A DNA stretch of 64,000 nucleotides from NCBI RefSeq assembly GCF_018224885.1, contig NZ_JAGTXB010000002.1, forward strand, positions 496,001 through 560,000, in the 5' to 3' direction. The DNA comes from Chitinophaga hostae. Its GTDB lineage: Bacteria > Bacteroidota > Bacteroidia > Chitinophagales > Chitinophagaceae. The notes beneath the pieces were generated by a model. It made no database searches and was not told the origin of the DNA. It saw nothing but the letters and a program-made list of their open reading frames with translations. How positions within the stretch are numbered: the stretch's first letter is position 1; each line of letters opens with the position of its first letter. Shown in pieces: positions 25,451 through 34,073 of this stretch. Position numbers and translations under genes: made by a program.

Positions 25451-26077
25451 ATGTATACACCGAAACACACCAGGGAAACCGACTGGGATACGATAGCTGC
25501 TTTTATCAGGGATAATGGTTTTGGTTTGCTGATCAACGTTGACGACAAAGGAACCCCTCATGCCACACATATTCCCATGACATTGGTAGAAAAAACACCC
25601 GGTAATTTTGTGCTGCATGGGCATGTCGCCAGGATTAATCCGCAATGGGAGTGGTTTGAAAAAGGTGATACCCTGGCTGTTTTTTCAGGGCATCATGCCT
25701 ACATTTCTTCTTCCTGGTATGAGAAAGACAGAATTCCAACCTGGAATTACATGGCAGTGCATATTCACGGTCACATCCGTATACAAACAGCCGACGAAAT
25801 GGTAGCTGCCCTGGGTACGCTGATGGACCATTACGAGGCCACATCTGCCTGCCCGGTACATATAAGCGATATTGATGATCAAACACTCCGGAACAACGTA
25901 AAAGCGATCGTAGGATTTGAACTCAGCATCCGGGATGTGAATGCCAATTATAAGCTAAGTCAGAATAAGAAAGACACAGATTATTACAGTGTTATTAACC
26001 ATTTGAAGGCTTTGGGAGATGAAAATTCGCTGCGCGTGGCAGCTGAAATGGAAGCCCGCCGGTTTGCCGGAAAATAG
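25451..26077 (+). CDS. PaiB-type FMN-binding protein
   Basis: A 208-residue protein of the FMN-binding negative transcriptional regulator family (PaiB-like), with a flavin-reductase/pyridoxamine-oxidase split barrel. Visible signatures are HTRETDWDTIAAFIRDNGFG, TPHATHIPMTL, GHVARINPQWEWF and ISSSWYEKDRIPTWNYMAVH, followed by a short helical tail. In Bacillus PaiB works with PaiA in sporulation and protease control; here no paiA is adjacent, so the role is unclear. The start at 25451 is chosen because sequence upstream belongs to the hairpin. Confidence 0.88.
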   Translation: MYTPKHTRETDWDTIAAFIRDNGFGLLINVDDKGTPHATHIPMTLVEKTPGNFVLHGHVARINPQWEWFEKGDTLAVFSGHHAYISSSWYEKDRIPTWNYMAVHIHGHIRIQTADEMVAALGTLMDHYEATSACPVHISDIDDQTLRNNVKAIVGFELSIRDVNANYKLSQNKKDTDYYSVINHLKALGDENSLRVAAEMEARRFAGK

Positions 26078-26260
26078 CTGAAATATTTTATTTTGTGTTG
26101 ACGCACTTAACAGTAAAAAGGAATATCTTTATTTAGCTTCCTCGTAAAAATATGTCAGCATTGTAGGTAACCACAACTACCACAGTGAATAATAAAGGTG
26201 GTTTTTCAAATACAGGTAATCATAATATGTTTAAAGAAGCGTCAATGCTTAAGTTTTACT

Positions 26261-26268
26261 TAACTTTG
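26261..26268 (+). promoter_or_regulatory. probable -7 box of pyrF
   Basis: TAACTTTG followed by GCGCCCC matches TAnnTTTG exactly and lies 19 bases before the pyrF ATG. The 26078-26260 stretch upstream shows no gene. Confidence 0.55.
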
Positions 26269-26287
26269 CGCCCCAAATTAACCGAAT

Positions 26288-27109
26288 ATGAATCGACAGG
26301 AATTGGTGAATCTGATTAAGGAAAAGCAGTCGTACCTCTGTGTAGGACTGGATACAGATGTACAAAAGATTCCAAAACACCTGCTTTCTCATGCAGATCC
26401 GGTGTTTGCCTTTAACAAGGCGATTATTGATGCTACCAAAGATCTTTGTGTAGCCTACAAAATTAATACGGCCTTTTACGAAAGTATGGGTATCCGTGGC
26501 TGGGAAAGCCTGCAACGTACCGTTGAGTATATACCTTCCGGTATTTTTACCATTGCTGACGCCAAGCGTGGCGATATCGGCAATACTTCCACCCAGTACG
26601 CCAAAACATTCTTCGAAACTTATAAGTTCGATTCCGTAACTGTAGCGCCTTACATGGGTAAGGACAGTGTAACGCCTTTCCTGCAGTTCTCTGAAAAATG
26701 GGCTATTTTATTGGGCCTTACTTCCAATGAAGGCAGCCAGGATTTCCAGATGCAACAGATCGGCGACGAATTCCTGTTTGAAAAAGTACTGAAAGCGGGA
26801 GTAGAGTGGGGTACGGCAGATAATCTCATGTTTGTGGTAGGGGCTACCCAATCATCACAACTGGGTTATATCCGTAAACTGGTACCGGATCATTTCTTCC
26901 TGGTGCCTGGTGTAGGCGCCCAGGGCGGCAGCCTGGAAGAAATCTCCACACAAGCCATGAATAAGGATTGCGGACTGCTGGTGAATGCAAGCCGCGCTAT
27001 TATTTACGCCGGTAACGGAGAGGACTTTGCCACCGACGCCAGAAACGTGGCGTTAAAATATCAGCAGGAAATGGCTGGTTATCTGACTAAAATTGCTGCT
27101 GCAGTATAA
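26288..27109 (+). CDS. pyrF: orotidine 5'-phosphate decarboxylase
   Basis: Catalyses the last step of UMP synthesis. The 273 residues match the longer type-2 subfamily. The active-site signature is [20 protein letters not shown] (the Lys-Asp network), with CVGLDTD near the N-terminus, [16 protein letters not shown] in the middle and [16 protein letters not shown] for phosphate binding. It stands alone, bounded by a -7 box upstream and a large hairpin downstream. Confidence 0.96.
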   Translation: MNRQELVNLIKEKQSYLCVGLDTDVQKIPKHLLSHADPVFAFNKAIIDATKDLCVAYKINTAFYESMGIRGWESLQRTVEYIPSGIFTIADAKRGDIGNTSTQYAKTFFETYKFDSVTVAPYMGKDSVTPFLQFSEKWAILLGLTSNEGSQDFQMQQIGDEFLFEKVLKAGVEWGTADNLMFVVGATQSSQLGYIRKLVPDHFFLVPGVGAQGGSLEEISTQAMNKDCGLLVNASRAIIYAGNGEDFATDARNVALKYQQEMAGYLTKIAAAV

Positions 27110-27116
27110 GAAATTG

Positions 27117-27302
27117 TCTTGCCCAGGATTAGACTGATTTTGATGATTTGAAGATTTTTTTCTTGTGATTTAAAAGATTTAAAGAGATTTTGGAAGATGT
27201 ATGTGAGTATTTTTCGCCTATATCTTCCAATTTTTTTTAAATCTTTTAAATCACAAGAAAAAAATCTTCAAATCATCAAAATCAGTCTAATCCTGGGCAA
27301 GA
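27117..27302. repeat. long inverted repeat, family A copy 3
   Basis: Arms 27117-27183 and 27236-27302 are perfect complements over 67 bases, starting TCTTGCCCAGGATTAGACTG, and the stem continues imperfectly through TTGGAAGAT. It fills the space between convergent genes. The first 30 bases match copy 1 closely, the inner part differs, and yet base pairing is preserved in both. Such perfect arms imply recent origin or active correction between arms. Confidence 0.9.
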
Positions 27303-27309
27303 AAAAATC

Positions 27310-27747
27310 CTAGTTAAATAAACAATTCCTGGCTGTCCACCAGGGTTTTACCTCGAAAATAAGACGGCCTGCTGCCACTGCAGGATCCGTATTCACCAAC
27401 GACACCGCCTCCAGGCTGTCGTTGCAGGACATAATAAAAATGCCACGTAAATCTTCATCATTCCCAAACGGGCCTGCCACCAGGATTTTGCCTTCCTGGG
27501 CCAGTCTGCCAATGTTGGCAAGATGATCACGTTGGATTTTTGCAGCTGTAGCGGAATCCTGGTTGCGCCAGGGGCCTTTCCGCAGAAAGACCATCCAGTA
27601 CCGTTTTAGCTCAGGGTTTGCGCCTGGTTTGTCTTTTGGGGGCAGCGATTTGACTGCAATGGATTGTAATGGTGTGGGGTGAAATGATAACATCACAATG
27701 ACTAAAAATCCCATTAGCAAAAGCGCAGGTAAAACTTTGCTTGCCAT
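27310..27747 (-). CDS. YCII-domain protein with N-terminal signal/anchor
   Basis: A 145-residue protein. The C-terminal part (about 48-140) is a YCII domain: RYWMVFLRKGPW, HLANIGRLAQEGKILVAGPF, DLRGIFIMSCNDSLEAVSLV, then GRLIFEVKPWW. These small dimeric alpha/beta-barrel proteins are related to muconolactone isomerase, and their activity is mostly unknown. Residues 1-28 are hydrophobic (VLPALLLMGFLVIVMLSF), so the domain is probably exported or anchored, which is unusual for YCII. Confidence 0.83.
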   Translation of the reverse strand: MASKVLPALLLMGFLVIVMLSFHPTPLQSIAVKSLPPKDKPGANPELKRYWMVFLRKGPWRNQDSATAAKIQRDHLANIGRLAQEGKILVAGPFGNDEDLRGIFIMSCNDSLEAVSLVNTDPAVAAGRLIFEVKPWWTARNCLFN

Positions 27748-27780
27748 AGCTCTCTAATTTGACAGAAAGGTAGGAAAATA

Positions 27781-27900
27781 AGCGGAAAGCGTAAAGTATA
27801 AAGCAAAAAGCTATTGAAGCAAATGATTAACGCGGAAAATTAATATCCGCTGTGGACATTCCCTTCAATAGCTTTTTGCTTTTTGCCTTCTGCTTTCTGC
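27781..27900. repeat. inverted repeat, family C copy 3
   Basis: The core arms GCAAAAAGCTATTGAAG and CTTCAATAGCTTTTTGC are perfect over 17 bases and extend imperfectly on the outside (AAAGCGTAAAG; GCTTTTTGCCTTCTGC). The loop is long, about 40 bases. Unlike the other copies, it lies between two divergent start codons, so it cannot simply be a terminator. Confidence 0.75.
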
Positions 27901-27934
27901 TTATTTTCCTATATTGAGTATAAACCTGTAGTTA

Positions 27935-29113
27935 ATGCAACAAGATCTGTTTCAGTCTCCTGATTATTTTGCCGTAGACGCTTTGCTGAAAGAAGAACAC
28001 CTGTTGACCCGTGACGCGGTACGGCAGTGGGTTAAGAAAGAAATATCTCCCATCATAGAAGACTATTGCCAGCGGGCTGCTTTTCCTTCGCATATTTTAG
28101 ACGGACTGGGTGAGCTGGGCTGTTTCGGACCCACAATTCCGGTAGAATATGGTGGTGGCGGCATGGATCATATTGCTTATGGACTCATGATGCAGGAACT
28201 GGAACGGGGCGACAGCGGTATCCGGTCTACTGCATCCGTACAGGGATCGCTGGTGATGTATCCTATTTATACTTTCGGCAGCGAAACCCAGAAACGGAAA
28301 TATCTTCCCAAACTGGCTACAGGAGAATTAATGGGCTGTTTTGGTTTAACAGAACCGGACCATGGCTCCAATCCTGCCGGTATGATTACCAATTTTAGTG
28401 ACGATGGCGATCATGTGATACTGAACGGCGCTAAAATGTGGATCTCCAATGCGCCCTTTGCCGATATTGCCGTGGTATGGGCCAAAGATGAAGCAGGCGT
28501 TATCCGCGGTATTATTGTGGAAAGAGGTATGGAAGGGTTTACCACCCCGGAAACCAAGGGCAAATGGAGTTTACGCGCCAGTGCTACCGGTGAACTGGTT
28601 TTTGATAATGTAAGAATACCCAAAGAAAATATACTCCCCGAGGCGAAAGGGCTAAAAGGGCCTTTATCCTGCCTTTCTTCCGCGCGTTATGGTATTGCCT
28701 GGGGGGCCATAGGCGCTGCCATGGATTGCTATGATACAGCCCTCCGTTATGCGAAAGAACGGGTGCAGTTTGGTCGTCCTATCGGCGGTTTTCAGCTTAC
28801 GCAGAAGAAACTCGCTGAAATGATTACCGAAATCACCAAGGCGCAATTACTTAACTGGCGCCTCGGCGTATTGAAAAATGAGGGCAAAGCCACGCCGGCA
28901 CAAATTTCCATGGCAAAACGGAATTCCTGCGAAATAGCGGCCAACATTGCCCGCAATGCCCGCACCATTTTAGGCGGCATGGGTATTACAGGGGAGTTTT
29001 CCGTTATGCGGCATATGATGAACCTGGAAAGCGTAATGACCTATGAAGGCACGCACGAAATACATTTACTGATAACCGGTATGGATGTAACGGGATTCGA
29101 GGCATTCAAATAG
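27935..29113 (+). CDS. acyl-CoA dehydrogenase, glutaryl-CoA dehydrogenase-like
   Basis: A 392-residue flavoprotein dehydrogenase. The FAD-binding signatures are CFGLTEPDHGSNPAGM and ISNAPFADIAVVWAK. The C-terminal TYEGTHEIHLLITGMDVTGF holds the catalytic Glu and matches the glutaryl-CoA dehydrogenase type (TYEGTHDIH...G.DiTG), as does SVQGSLVMYPIYTFGSETQK near residue 100. It probably oxidises and decarboxylates glutaryl-CoA from lysine or tryptophan breakdown. The substrate is inferred from motifs only. Confidence 0.87.
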   Translation: MQQDLFQSPDYFAVDALLKEEHLLTRDAVRQWVKKEISPIIEDYCQRAAFPSHILDGLGELGCFGPTIPVEYGGGGMDHIAYGLMMQELERGDSGIRSTASVQGSLVMYPIYTFGSETQKRKYLPKLATGELMGCFGLTEPDHGSNPAGMITNFSDDGDHVILNGAKMWISNAPFADIAVVWAKDEAGVIRGIIVERGMEGFTTPETKGKWSLRASATGELVFDNVRIPKENILPEAKGLKGPLSCLSSARYGIAWGAIGAAMDCYDTALRYAKERVQFGRPIGGFQLTQKKLAEMITEITKAQLLNWRLGVLKNEGKATPAQISMAKRNSCEIAANIARNARTILGGMGITGEFSVMRHMMNLESVMTYEGTHEIHLLITGMDVTGFEAFK

Positions 29114-29180
29114 CTTTTAGCCGTTAGCGTTTAGCTTTTAGGAATGCAGCGAAGATTATTCAGAATTGAATGCAGAATAG
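29113..29180. repeat. degenerate family B repeat
   Basis: This stretch reads AGCTTTTAGCCGTTAGCG, TTTAGCTTTTAGGAATGCAG and later GAATGCAGAATAGC. The words match family B (4444 and 22430), but the arms no longer pair well. It sits between two same-strand genes. Confidence 0.55.
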
Positions 29181-29205
29181 CATAATATGCAACAGCTGAA
29201 TTGAA

Positions 29206-30222
29206 ATGAAGAAATTTTTATTTGCAGGTATCCTGCTATGGGCTGCTGCAGTTAAAGCGCAGCAGGCACCCGTTATGAAACTGGTAGCCTGCGAAGGCAA
29301 AGCCCAGGGTACCTATTACATCGTAAAATACTTGTGTGCCGACACCACTTCACTGCAACCGCGAATCGATTCCATATTTGGTGTGATTGATCAGTCATTG
29401 TCTTTATACAAACCAGGATCGGTGATCAACCGTTTTAATGAAACCGGGGAAGTACAAATGGATGAACACATGCAGGCGGTTGTGAAAAAGGCGTTATTCA
29501 CCTATAAAGCTACAAAGGGCCTGTTTGATATTACCGTGGAGCCACTGGTGTACCTGTGGGGTTTCGGTGTGCATAAACCATCTTTCAAAGGCGTACCTCC
29601 ACCCGACAGCATCAAAGCAGCGATGGCGTTTATTGGTTCCCGTTATCTCCGTATAAAAGGGAATCATCTGTATGCTGTCAGAAAAGGGGTACAGATAGAT
29701 TGCAATGGTATTGCACAGGGCTATACGGTGGATGTACTGGGCCGGTTTCTTGCATCGCAGGGAATAGAAAATTACCTGGTGGATGTAGGCGGTGAGTTAT
29801 GTGCAAAAGGGCATAATCATCAGCATAAAGTGTGGAGCGTGGGTATTGAAAGGCCGTCGCCTGGAGATACGGCATACGAGCCGGTACAGGGCCTTGTACG
29901 GTTGCCGGATAAGGGTATTGCCACCAGTGGAAATTACCGTCGTTTTTTTGACCAGGGACGTACCCGTTTTGCGCATACCATTCACCCGTTAACCGGTGTG
30001 GCGCTGCATAACAATATTATCAGCGTAACGGTGATTGCGAAAGATTGCTTTACCGCAGACGCTTTTGATAATCCGCTGATATTGATGGGTGTGGAAAAAG
30101 GATTAACATATATTGCGCAGCATCCGGCCTATGGCCTGGAGGCGATTTATATTTACAAGGATAAAGATGGAACTATTAAAGAGGCTTTCAGTAAAGGTTT
30201 TAAACAATACATGGAGTTCTGA
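29206..30222 (+). CDS. apbE: FAD:protein FMN transferase (ApbE family)
   Basis: A 338-residue exported enzyme that attaches FMN covalently to Thr residues of target redox proteins such as NqrB/C. The signal peptide is MKKFLFAGILLWAAAVKA. ApbE landmarks are KAQGTYYIVKY, LSLYKPGSVINRFN, GLFDITVEPLVYLWGF, IDCNGIAQGYTVDVL, ENYLVDVGGELCAKGHN, GIATSGNYRRFF and FAHTIHPLTG. The Mg-binding Asp/Thr region TADAFDNPLILMG is present, with DNPL where many members have ATAL. No flavin-accepting target gene is adjacent. Confidence 0.93.
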   Translation: MKKFLFAGILLWAAAVKAQQAPVMKLVACEGKAQGTYYIVKYLCADTTSLQPRIDSIFGVIDQSLSLYKPGSVINRFNETGEVQMDEHMQAVVKKALFTYKATKGLFDITVEPLVYLWGFGVHKPSFKGVPPPDSIKAAMAFIGSRYLRIKGNHLYAVRKGVQIDCNGIAQGYTVDVLGRFLASQGIENYLVDVGGELCAKGHNHQHKVWSVGIERPSPGDTAYEPVQGLVRLPDKGIATSGNYRRFFDQGRTRFAHTIHPLTGVALHNNIISVTVIAKDCFTADAFDNPLILMGVEKGLTYIAQHPAYGLEAIYIYKDKDGTIKEAFSKGFKQYMEF

Positions 30223-30230
30223 AAAAAATA

Positions 30231-30257
30231 TCCCATCCGCTGGTTAAACGGATGGGA
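30231..30257 (-). terminator. terminator of the beta-barrel protein gene
   Basis: TCCCATCCG at 30231-30239 pairs perfectly with CGGATGGGA at 30249-30257. On the minus strand the stem is followed by TATTTTTTTC, a T-run, so it should end transcripts from the minus-strand gene that stops at 30297. Confidence 0.75.
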
Positions 30258-30296
30258 CCCACTCTCACGCTTTCTTAGAATATGGACAAAAGTGGT

Positions 30297-30917
30297 TTAG
30301 TTCAAATGGAACTTCACCCCAATATTTCCCTGGACGGTGTTGAAATTGGTAATATCAGCATATTTGTACGGTGCATAGTTGTAACGTACGTTGGCGTTAA
30401 ACATCACTGGTGAAGCCTTTCCGAAAGGAACGTTGATACCTATTTCGGGACTTACCAGGAATTGCCAGCTGTTATTCTTTTCCACAAACTCACCCCAGTA
30501 TTTTTCATAATTCATATTGGCAGTACCTACACCTACCGTGGCGTATGGAATGATTGCTGATCCGGGTTTGGTAAAGGCATAGCTTACGGTTGCCTGGATC
30601 GGAATTACCTGCAGGGTACGTGATTGTACAGCAGATACATCGCCTTGTTTATCAGGGTAAACAGCGCGTGGCAGTTTCTGATAAAAGTCCTGGAATCCGG
30701 AACGAAGACCAACGGACCACTGATCATTCAGCATATATTGTAAACCTGCGCTCCATCCACGGAAGCTGGTTTTATCGGTATAATCTTTCAATGAGCCAAG
30801 GGGCTGTGCAATAGAATAGTTGATATCCACTGATAATGGTGGACGAACCTGTGCGGATACTGCCTGGGCAGCAAAACATCCTGCAAAAATCAATATCCAG
30901 TTTCTTATCTTTTTCAT
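30297..30917 (-). CDS. outer-membrane beta-barrel protein
   Basis: A 206-residue exported protein with signal peptide (IRNWILIFAGCFAAQAVSAQ). The mature part alternates polar and apolar residues in eight or so strands, with GWSAGLQYMLNDQWSVGLRS and SAIIPYATVGVGTANMNYEK, and ends VQGNIGVKFHLN, a typical C-terminal barrel strand. It resembles the OmpW/OmpA-barrel class annotated as porin family proteins in Bacteroidota. Specific function unknown. It is 25 bases downstream of the DUF4136 lipoprotein gene, a probable operon. Confidence 0.82.
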   Translation of the reverse strand: MKKIRNWILIFAGCFAAQAVSAQVRPPLSVDINYSIAQPLGSLKDYTDKTSFRGWSAGLQYMLNDQWSVGLRSGFQDFYQKLPRAVYPDKQGDVSAVQSRTLQVIPIQATVSYAFTKPGSAIIPYATVGVGTANMNYEKYWGEFVEKNNSWQFLVSPEIGINVPFGKASPVMFNANVRYNYAPYKYADITNFNTVQGNIGVKFHLN

Positions 30918-30942
30918 CTTCCTGTCAGTTTAAAAGTTCAAT

Positions 30943-31581
30943 TTATTTTTTACTCAGGTATGCAGATTGTGCAAAGGATGCCTGCACCATGGAATCAACA
31001 TTACCGGTGGTCCACACGCCAGATCCACGCCACAGTGCATTCCATACGGCTGTTAGCTTGTCGCCTTTCGGATTTTTCAGATCGAACAGATCAATCGCTA
31101 CCTGTTTTTCATTTACCCGGTATACCGTGTAGTAAGAAGGCCAGTACCAGCCACCACCGGGATATCCCCAGTAACCCGGATCCCAGTAGCCTCCACCTCC
31201 CCACCATCCCGGATTCCAGGAGATGTTGGTATAGGAGTTATCGATACGGGTAAGATTCACCGCCAGATCAGGCTTAGCGGCTTTGTTAACAAGCGTATAG
31301 CCGCGCTGTTGCATAGCTGCGGTAACAGATGCAATGAGCTTTTTATCGTAATCTGTTAATGCTTTCTTGGCACTGTCGCTGGCAAGCGTTAATACTGCCA
31401 CCGAATCCACTATGCTAAAAGTTGAATAAGAGGTGAAATTTGCGGTGCTGTCGTGATTGGTGATGTAGATCCTTGACTCTTCGTTGGTCATATCTTTTAA
31501 AGGATCTTTACGGCAGCTACTGAATGAAACCATCGCTACCACTGCGGCAGCGGCACTGAATAAAAACAAAGTTCTTTTCAT
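30943..31581 (-). CDS. DUF4136 lipoprotein
   Basis: A 212-residue protein with a lipobox (VSFSSC at about residues 17-22), probably anchored in the outer membrane. The DUF4136 domain covers about 45-205: FTSYSTFSIVDSVAVL, AAMQQRGYTLVNKAAKPDLA and QVAIDLFDLKNPKGDKLTAVW. A Gly/Trp/Tyr-rich insert (GGGGYWDPGYWGYPGGGWYW) lies near residue 140. The family's biochemical role is unknown. The 209 bases upstream to the next gene hold no visible feature. Confidence 0.85.
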   Translation of the reverse strand: MKRTLFLFSAAAAVVAMVSFSSCRKDPLKDMTNEESRIYITNHDSTANFTSYSTFSIVDSVAVLTLASDSAKKALTDYDKKLIASVTAAMQQRGYTLVNKAAKPDLAVNLTRIDNSYTNISWNPGWWGGGGYWDPGYWGYPGGGWYWPSYYTVYRVNEKQVAIDLFDLKNPKGDKLTAVWNALWRGSGVWTTGNVDSMVQASFAQSAYLSKK

Positions 31582-31790
31582 GTCCTAGCGTATTAATTAG
31601 TAAAAATATTTTCCTCACAGGTTAACGATCATGGACCAAACAGGTTGGTATTCCTGACAATCATGTTTCCGTGTTTCCTCTCTCTTGAACGGATTAGATA
31701 GTTGATTGTTACACGAAGTTTAGCAGGGTAGTGTTAAGGAAATCCTAAATTGAAAGAAGGGTTAACAATGTCAATAATTAACGAAGTTGA

Positions 31791-32408
31791 TTAAATATTA
31801 ATAGATCTGTTTTCTAATTCAATTTTTAACTGATATGGGTTTTCAAATAATATGCTGTCTATACCAAACTCACGCGCCGCTTTTACATTGCGCGCATTGT
31901 CATCGATGAATAATGCATTGGCAGCGTTCACCTGGTACCTGTTGAGCAGCAACTCGTAAAATGCTGCAGCTGGTTTGCGGAGTTTTTCCCGGCCGGATAC
32001 TACAATGCCGTCAAACCAATGAAGCGAAGGATACAGTTCCCAGGCAACGGGAAACGTTTCGTCGGACCAGTTGGTGAGTGCATACAATTTGTATTGCCCG
32101 CTTTCTTTTAATTGCCGGAGTATATTTTTGGTGCCTTCAATTTCTCCGCCGAGCATTTCCTGCCACCTGCCGTAGTAGGCACGGATATTTTCTTCGTGAT
32201 GGGGAAATTGGTTTACCAGCAGGCTGGTGCCTGCTTCCAGGGTTCTTCCCTCGTCCTGCACCTCGTTCCAGTCCGAAGTACAGATGTCCCGCAGGAAAAT
32301 TTCCATTTCTTCTTCTGAAGAAAAAATTTTGCGATACAGATGGCGCGGATTCCAGTCGATTAATACAGCGCCCAGATCAAAAATGATGGTGTTGACAGAT
32401 GTTTGCAT
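31791..32408 (-). CDS. HAD-family phosphatase, YihX-like
   Basis: A 205-residue haloacid-dehalogenase superfamily hydrolase. Motif I is IIFDLGAVLIDWNPRHLY, with the nucleophile Asp and a Gly in place of the second Asp, as in YihX-type sugar-phosphate phosphatases. Motif II is YALTNWSDETFP, the Lys is in the GREKLRKPAAAFY region, and motif IV is ALFIDDNARNVKAAREFGI. It lies eight bases after DUF2130 on the same strand and is probably cotranscribed. Substrate unknown. Confidence 0.88.
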   Translation of the reverse strand: MQTSVNTIIFDLGAVLIDWNPRHLYRKIFSSEEEMEIFLRDICTSDWNEVQDEGRTLEAGTSLLVNQFPHHEENIRAYYGRWQEMLGGEIEGTKNILRQLKESGQYKLYALTNWSDETFPVAWELYPSLHWFDGIVVSGREKLRKPAAAFYELLLNRYQVNAANALFIDDNARNVKAAREFGIDSILFENPYQLKIELENRSINI

Positions 32409-32416
32409 AGGTATTG

Positions 32417-33709
32417 TTATTCTGATATTTCGTCGGCTGCATCCTCGAGCAGTTGCAGGTTTACAGAGTCGTTGCCTGCAATGCCTTCAATAGAACCGCG
32501 GATGTGTGCTGCATTCAATAAAACTTTTTCCAGTTGTTTTTCGCGTGATTTCCAAAGTTTTTCCATCGCATCGCGTTCGCGCTGTATGGATAGTTTCATG
32601 GACATAAACCCTTCGCGGATGGCTTTCCATTGTTCTGCAAACTCTCCACCGGTAAGGTATTCGTAGAGCATATGCATTTTATCTCCTTTGTTTTCCTGGG
32701 TGCGCAGTTTGCCGGAGATTTTGATGATCCCATCGCGGAGTACGTAGGCCAGCGCTTTTACTTCGGCGAATGTACAGATCCAGATACCGTCTTTTTCACC
32801 GAAACGTTCCATGTCTTTAGGCATGGTTTGGGTAACGAGTATGGCTACATCAACGCCCTGGCTGCGCATATCTGCCTTGAGTTTTTCTACCCAGTCTCTA
32901 ATGAACTCTTTGGTTCGTTTGCTTTCATAAATAATACGACCGCATTCCTGTCCATACTGATTACGGATCAGTTGTATACAATCGGCGCCCCGAACCCCTT
33001 TGCCTACCGGGGTTACCTCATCAAACGGAAAATTAACACGCAGCATTTCTTCGAGTACCAGCTCCTGTGCTTCTCCCTGCAGCTGTGTAGAACCCTGTTC
33101 TACCCTGCGTTTCATCTCTTCCGCTAATCTTCGCTGGTCTTCCAGTTGTTTTTCCAGCTCTTTCAAACGCATCTGGTATTCCGTATCTTTCAACCCGTTC
33201 CTTTCGGCTTCTTCCTTGCGTATTTTATCTGCCAGCTCGGAGCGGGCTTCCAGCAATTTTTTTTGCAGATTTATTTCCAGCTCCTCTTCTTTATTTTTCA
33301 GCTCCTGTTCTTTACGTAAAAATTCCAGTTCCTGTTTACGCGCTTCGCGGAGCTTTTCTTCCTGTTCCTGGTTGGCTTCTTTGAGTACCGACAACTGGTT
33401 GTCAAGGTCGGCGGTGATAGATTTGCGCAATTCTTCCTCGATCGTTTCCTGGAGTTGTTTTTTTCCTGCCAGTACACGTTTATTTACTTCTTCTTCCTGT
33501 TGTTGTTTAAGGTTATCTATTTGCCGGCGTTCCAGCGCCATCTTATTCTTTTCAGACAGGAGCGTATCTTTCTCATCCTGGAGTGACTTCAGGCGTCTGC
33601 GCCATTCATCTTCCATTTTACCCCGCATTTCCTTTTCGATATCCGCTGCAAATGCATCCTCCATGACAAACTGGTGCTTGCAGTTGGGACAGGTGATTGA
33701 TGTTCCCAT
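32417..33709 (-). CDS. DUF2130 coiled-coil protein with nuclease-like signature
   Basis: A 430-residue cytoplasmic protein. The N-terminus has a short zinc-ribbon half (ITCPNCKHQFVMEDAFAA). Residues about 30-200 are a long charged coiled coil. The C-terminal DUF2130 domain (about 215-400) contains GVRGADCIQLIRNQ followed by CGRIIYESKRTKEFI and VAILVTQTMPKDM. The Asp and the later Glu-Ser-Lys fit a PD-(D/E)xK nuclease core, which is my inference; the family has no settled function that I know of. It precedes a HAD phosphatase gene by eight bases. Confidence 0.8.
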   Translation of the reverse strand: MGTSITCPNCKHQFVMEDAFAADIEKEMRGKMEDEWRRRLKSLQDEKDTLLSEKNKMALERRQIDNLKQQQEEEVNKRVLAGKKQLQETIEEELRKSITADLDNQLSVLKEANQEQEEKLREARKQELEFLRKEQELKNKEEELEINLQKKLLEARSELADKIRKEEAERNGLKDTEYQMRLKELEKQLEDQRRLAEEMKRRVEQGSTQLQGEAQELVLEEMLRVNFPFDEVTPVGKGVRGADCIQLIRNQYGQECGRIIYESKRTKEFIRDWVEKLKADMRSQGVDVAILVTQTMPKDMERFGEKDGIWICTFAEVKALAYVLRDGIIKISGKLRTQENKGDKMHMLYEYLTGGEFAEQWKAIREGFMSMKLSIQRERDAMEKLWKSREKQLEKVLLNAAHIRGSIEGIAGNDSVNLQLLEDAADEISE

Positions 33710-34073
33710 AGTATTTAGTAAAAAATTACGTAAAGATAGGGGTTTGGTTGCCGGAATAAAAAAAAGGAAGGCTTCTCATCCTTCCTCTCAATCAACGTAA
33801 ATAGAAACAAACAACAGGCAGAGGGTTTTCTGAGATAGTAAATACGGCTTGGGGACAGGTGTAAATTGGATAATTATTGTTAGCATGGTGTTACGGGCGG
33901 GTTAGATAATTGTTAAGGATCTGTGATGGAAAAATGACTTATATTCCTGTTGAAACTATACCCTGTGTCAGTGGGATATCCTGTTTTAGCAGTCTATTTA
34001 TTTGGTTTTATAAATATATTTTATATTTATATACTTTTCCGACTCCGTTTGTTAAAAAAATAAATCTGTCACC
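33710..34073. other. intergenic region with orphan minus-strand terminator
   Basis: No protein gene is seen. On the minus strand CTATCTTTACG near 33733-33740 may be the -7 region of the DUF2130 gene. A terminator-shaped hairpin lies at 33765-33786 (separate entry). The right part is AT-rich upstream of the hydrolase gene. Confidence 0.5.
33765..33786 (-). terminator. orphan terminator hairpin upstream of DUF2130
   Basis: AGGAAGG and CCTTCCT pair perfectly around an eight-base loop. On the minus strand the stem is followed by a run of nine T. No minus-strand gene ends here, so it either attenuates the DUF2130 leader or ends a small RNA. Confidence 0.6.

Noticed and set aside
33000..33800. A 266-codon Ser-rich open frame on the plus strand
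   Set aside because: It is antisense to the DUF2130 coiled coil; the Ser-rich pattern is the mirror of Glu/Lys/Gln codons, and it has no start context or homology.
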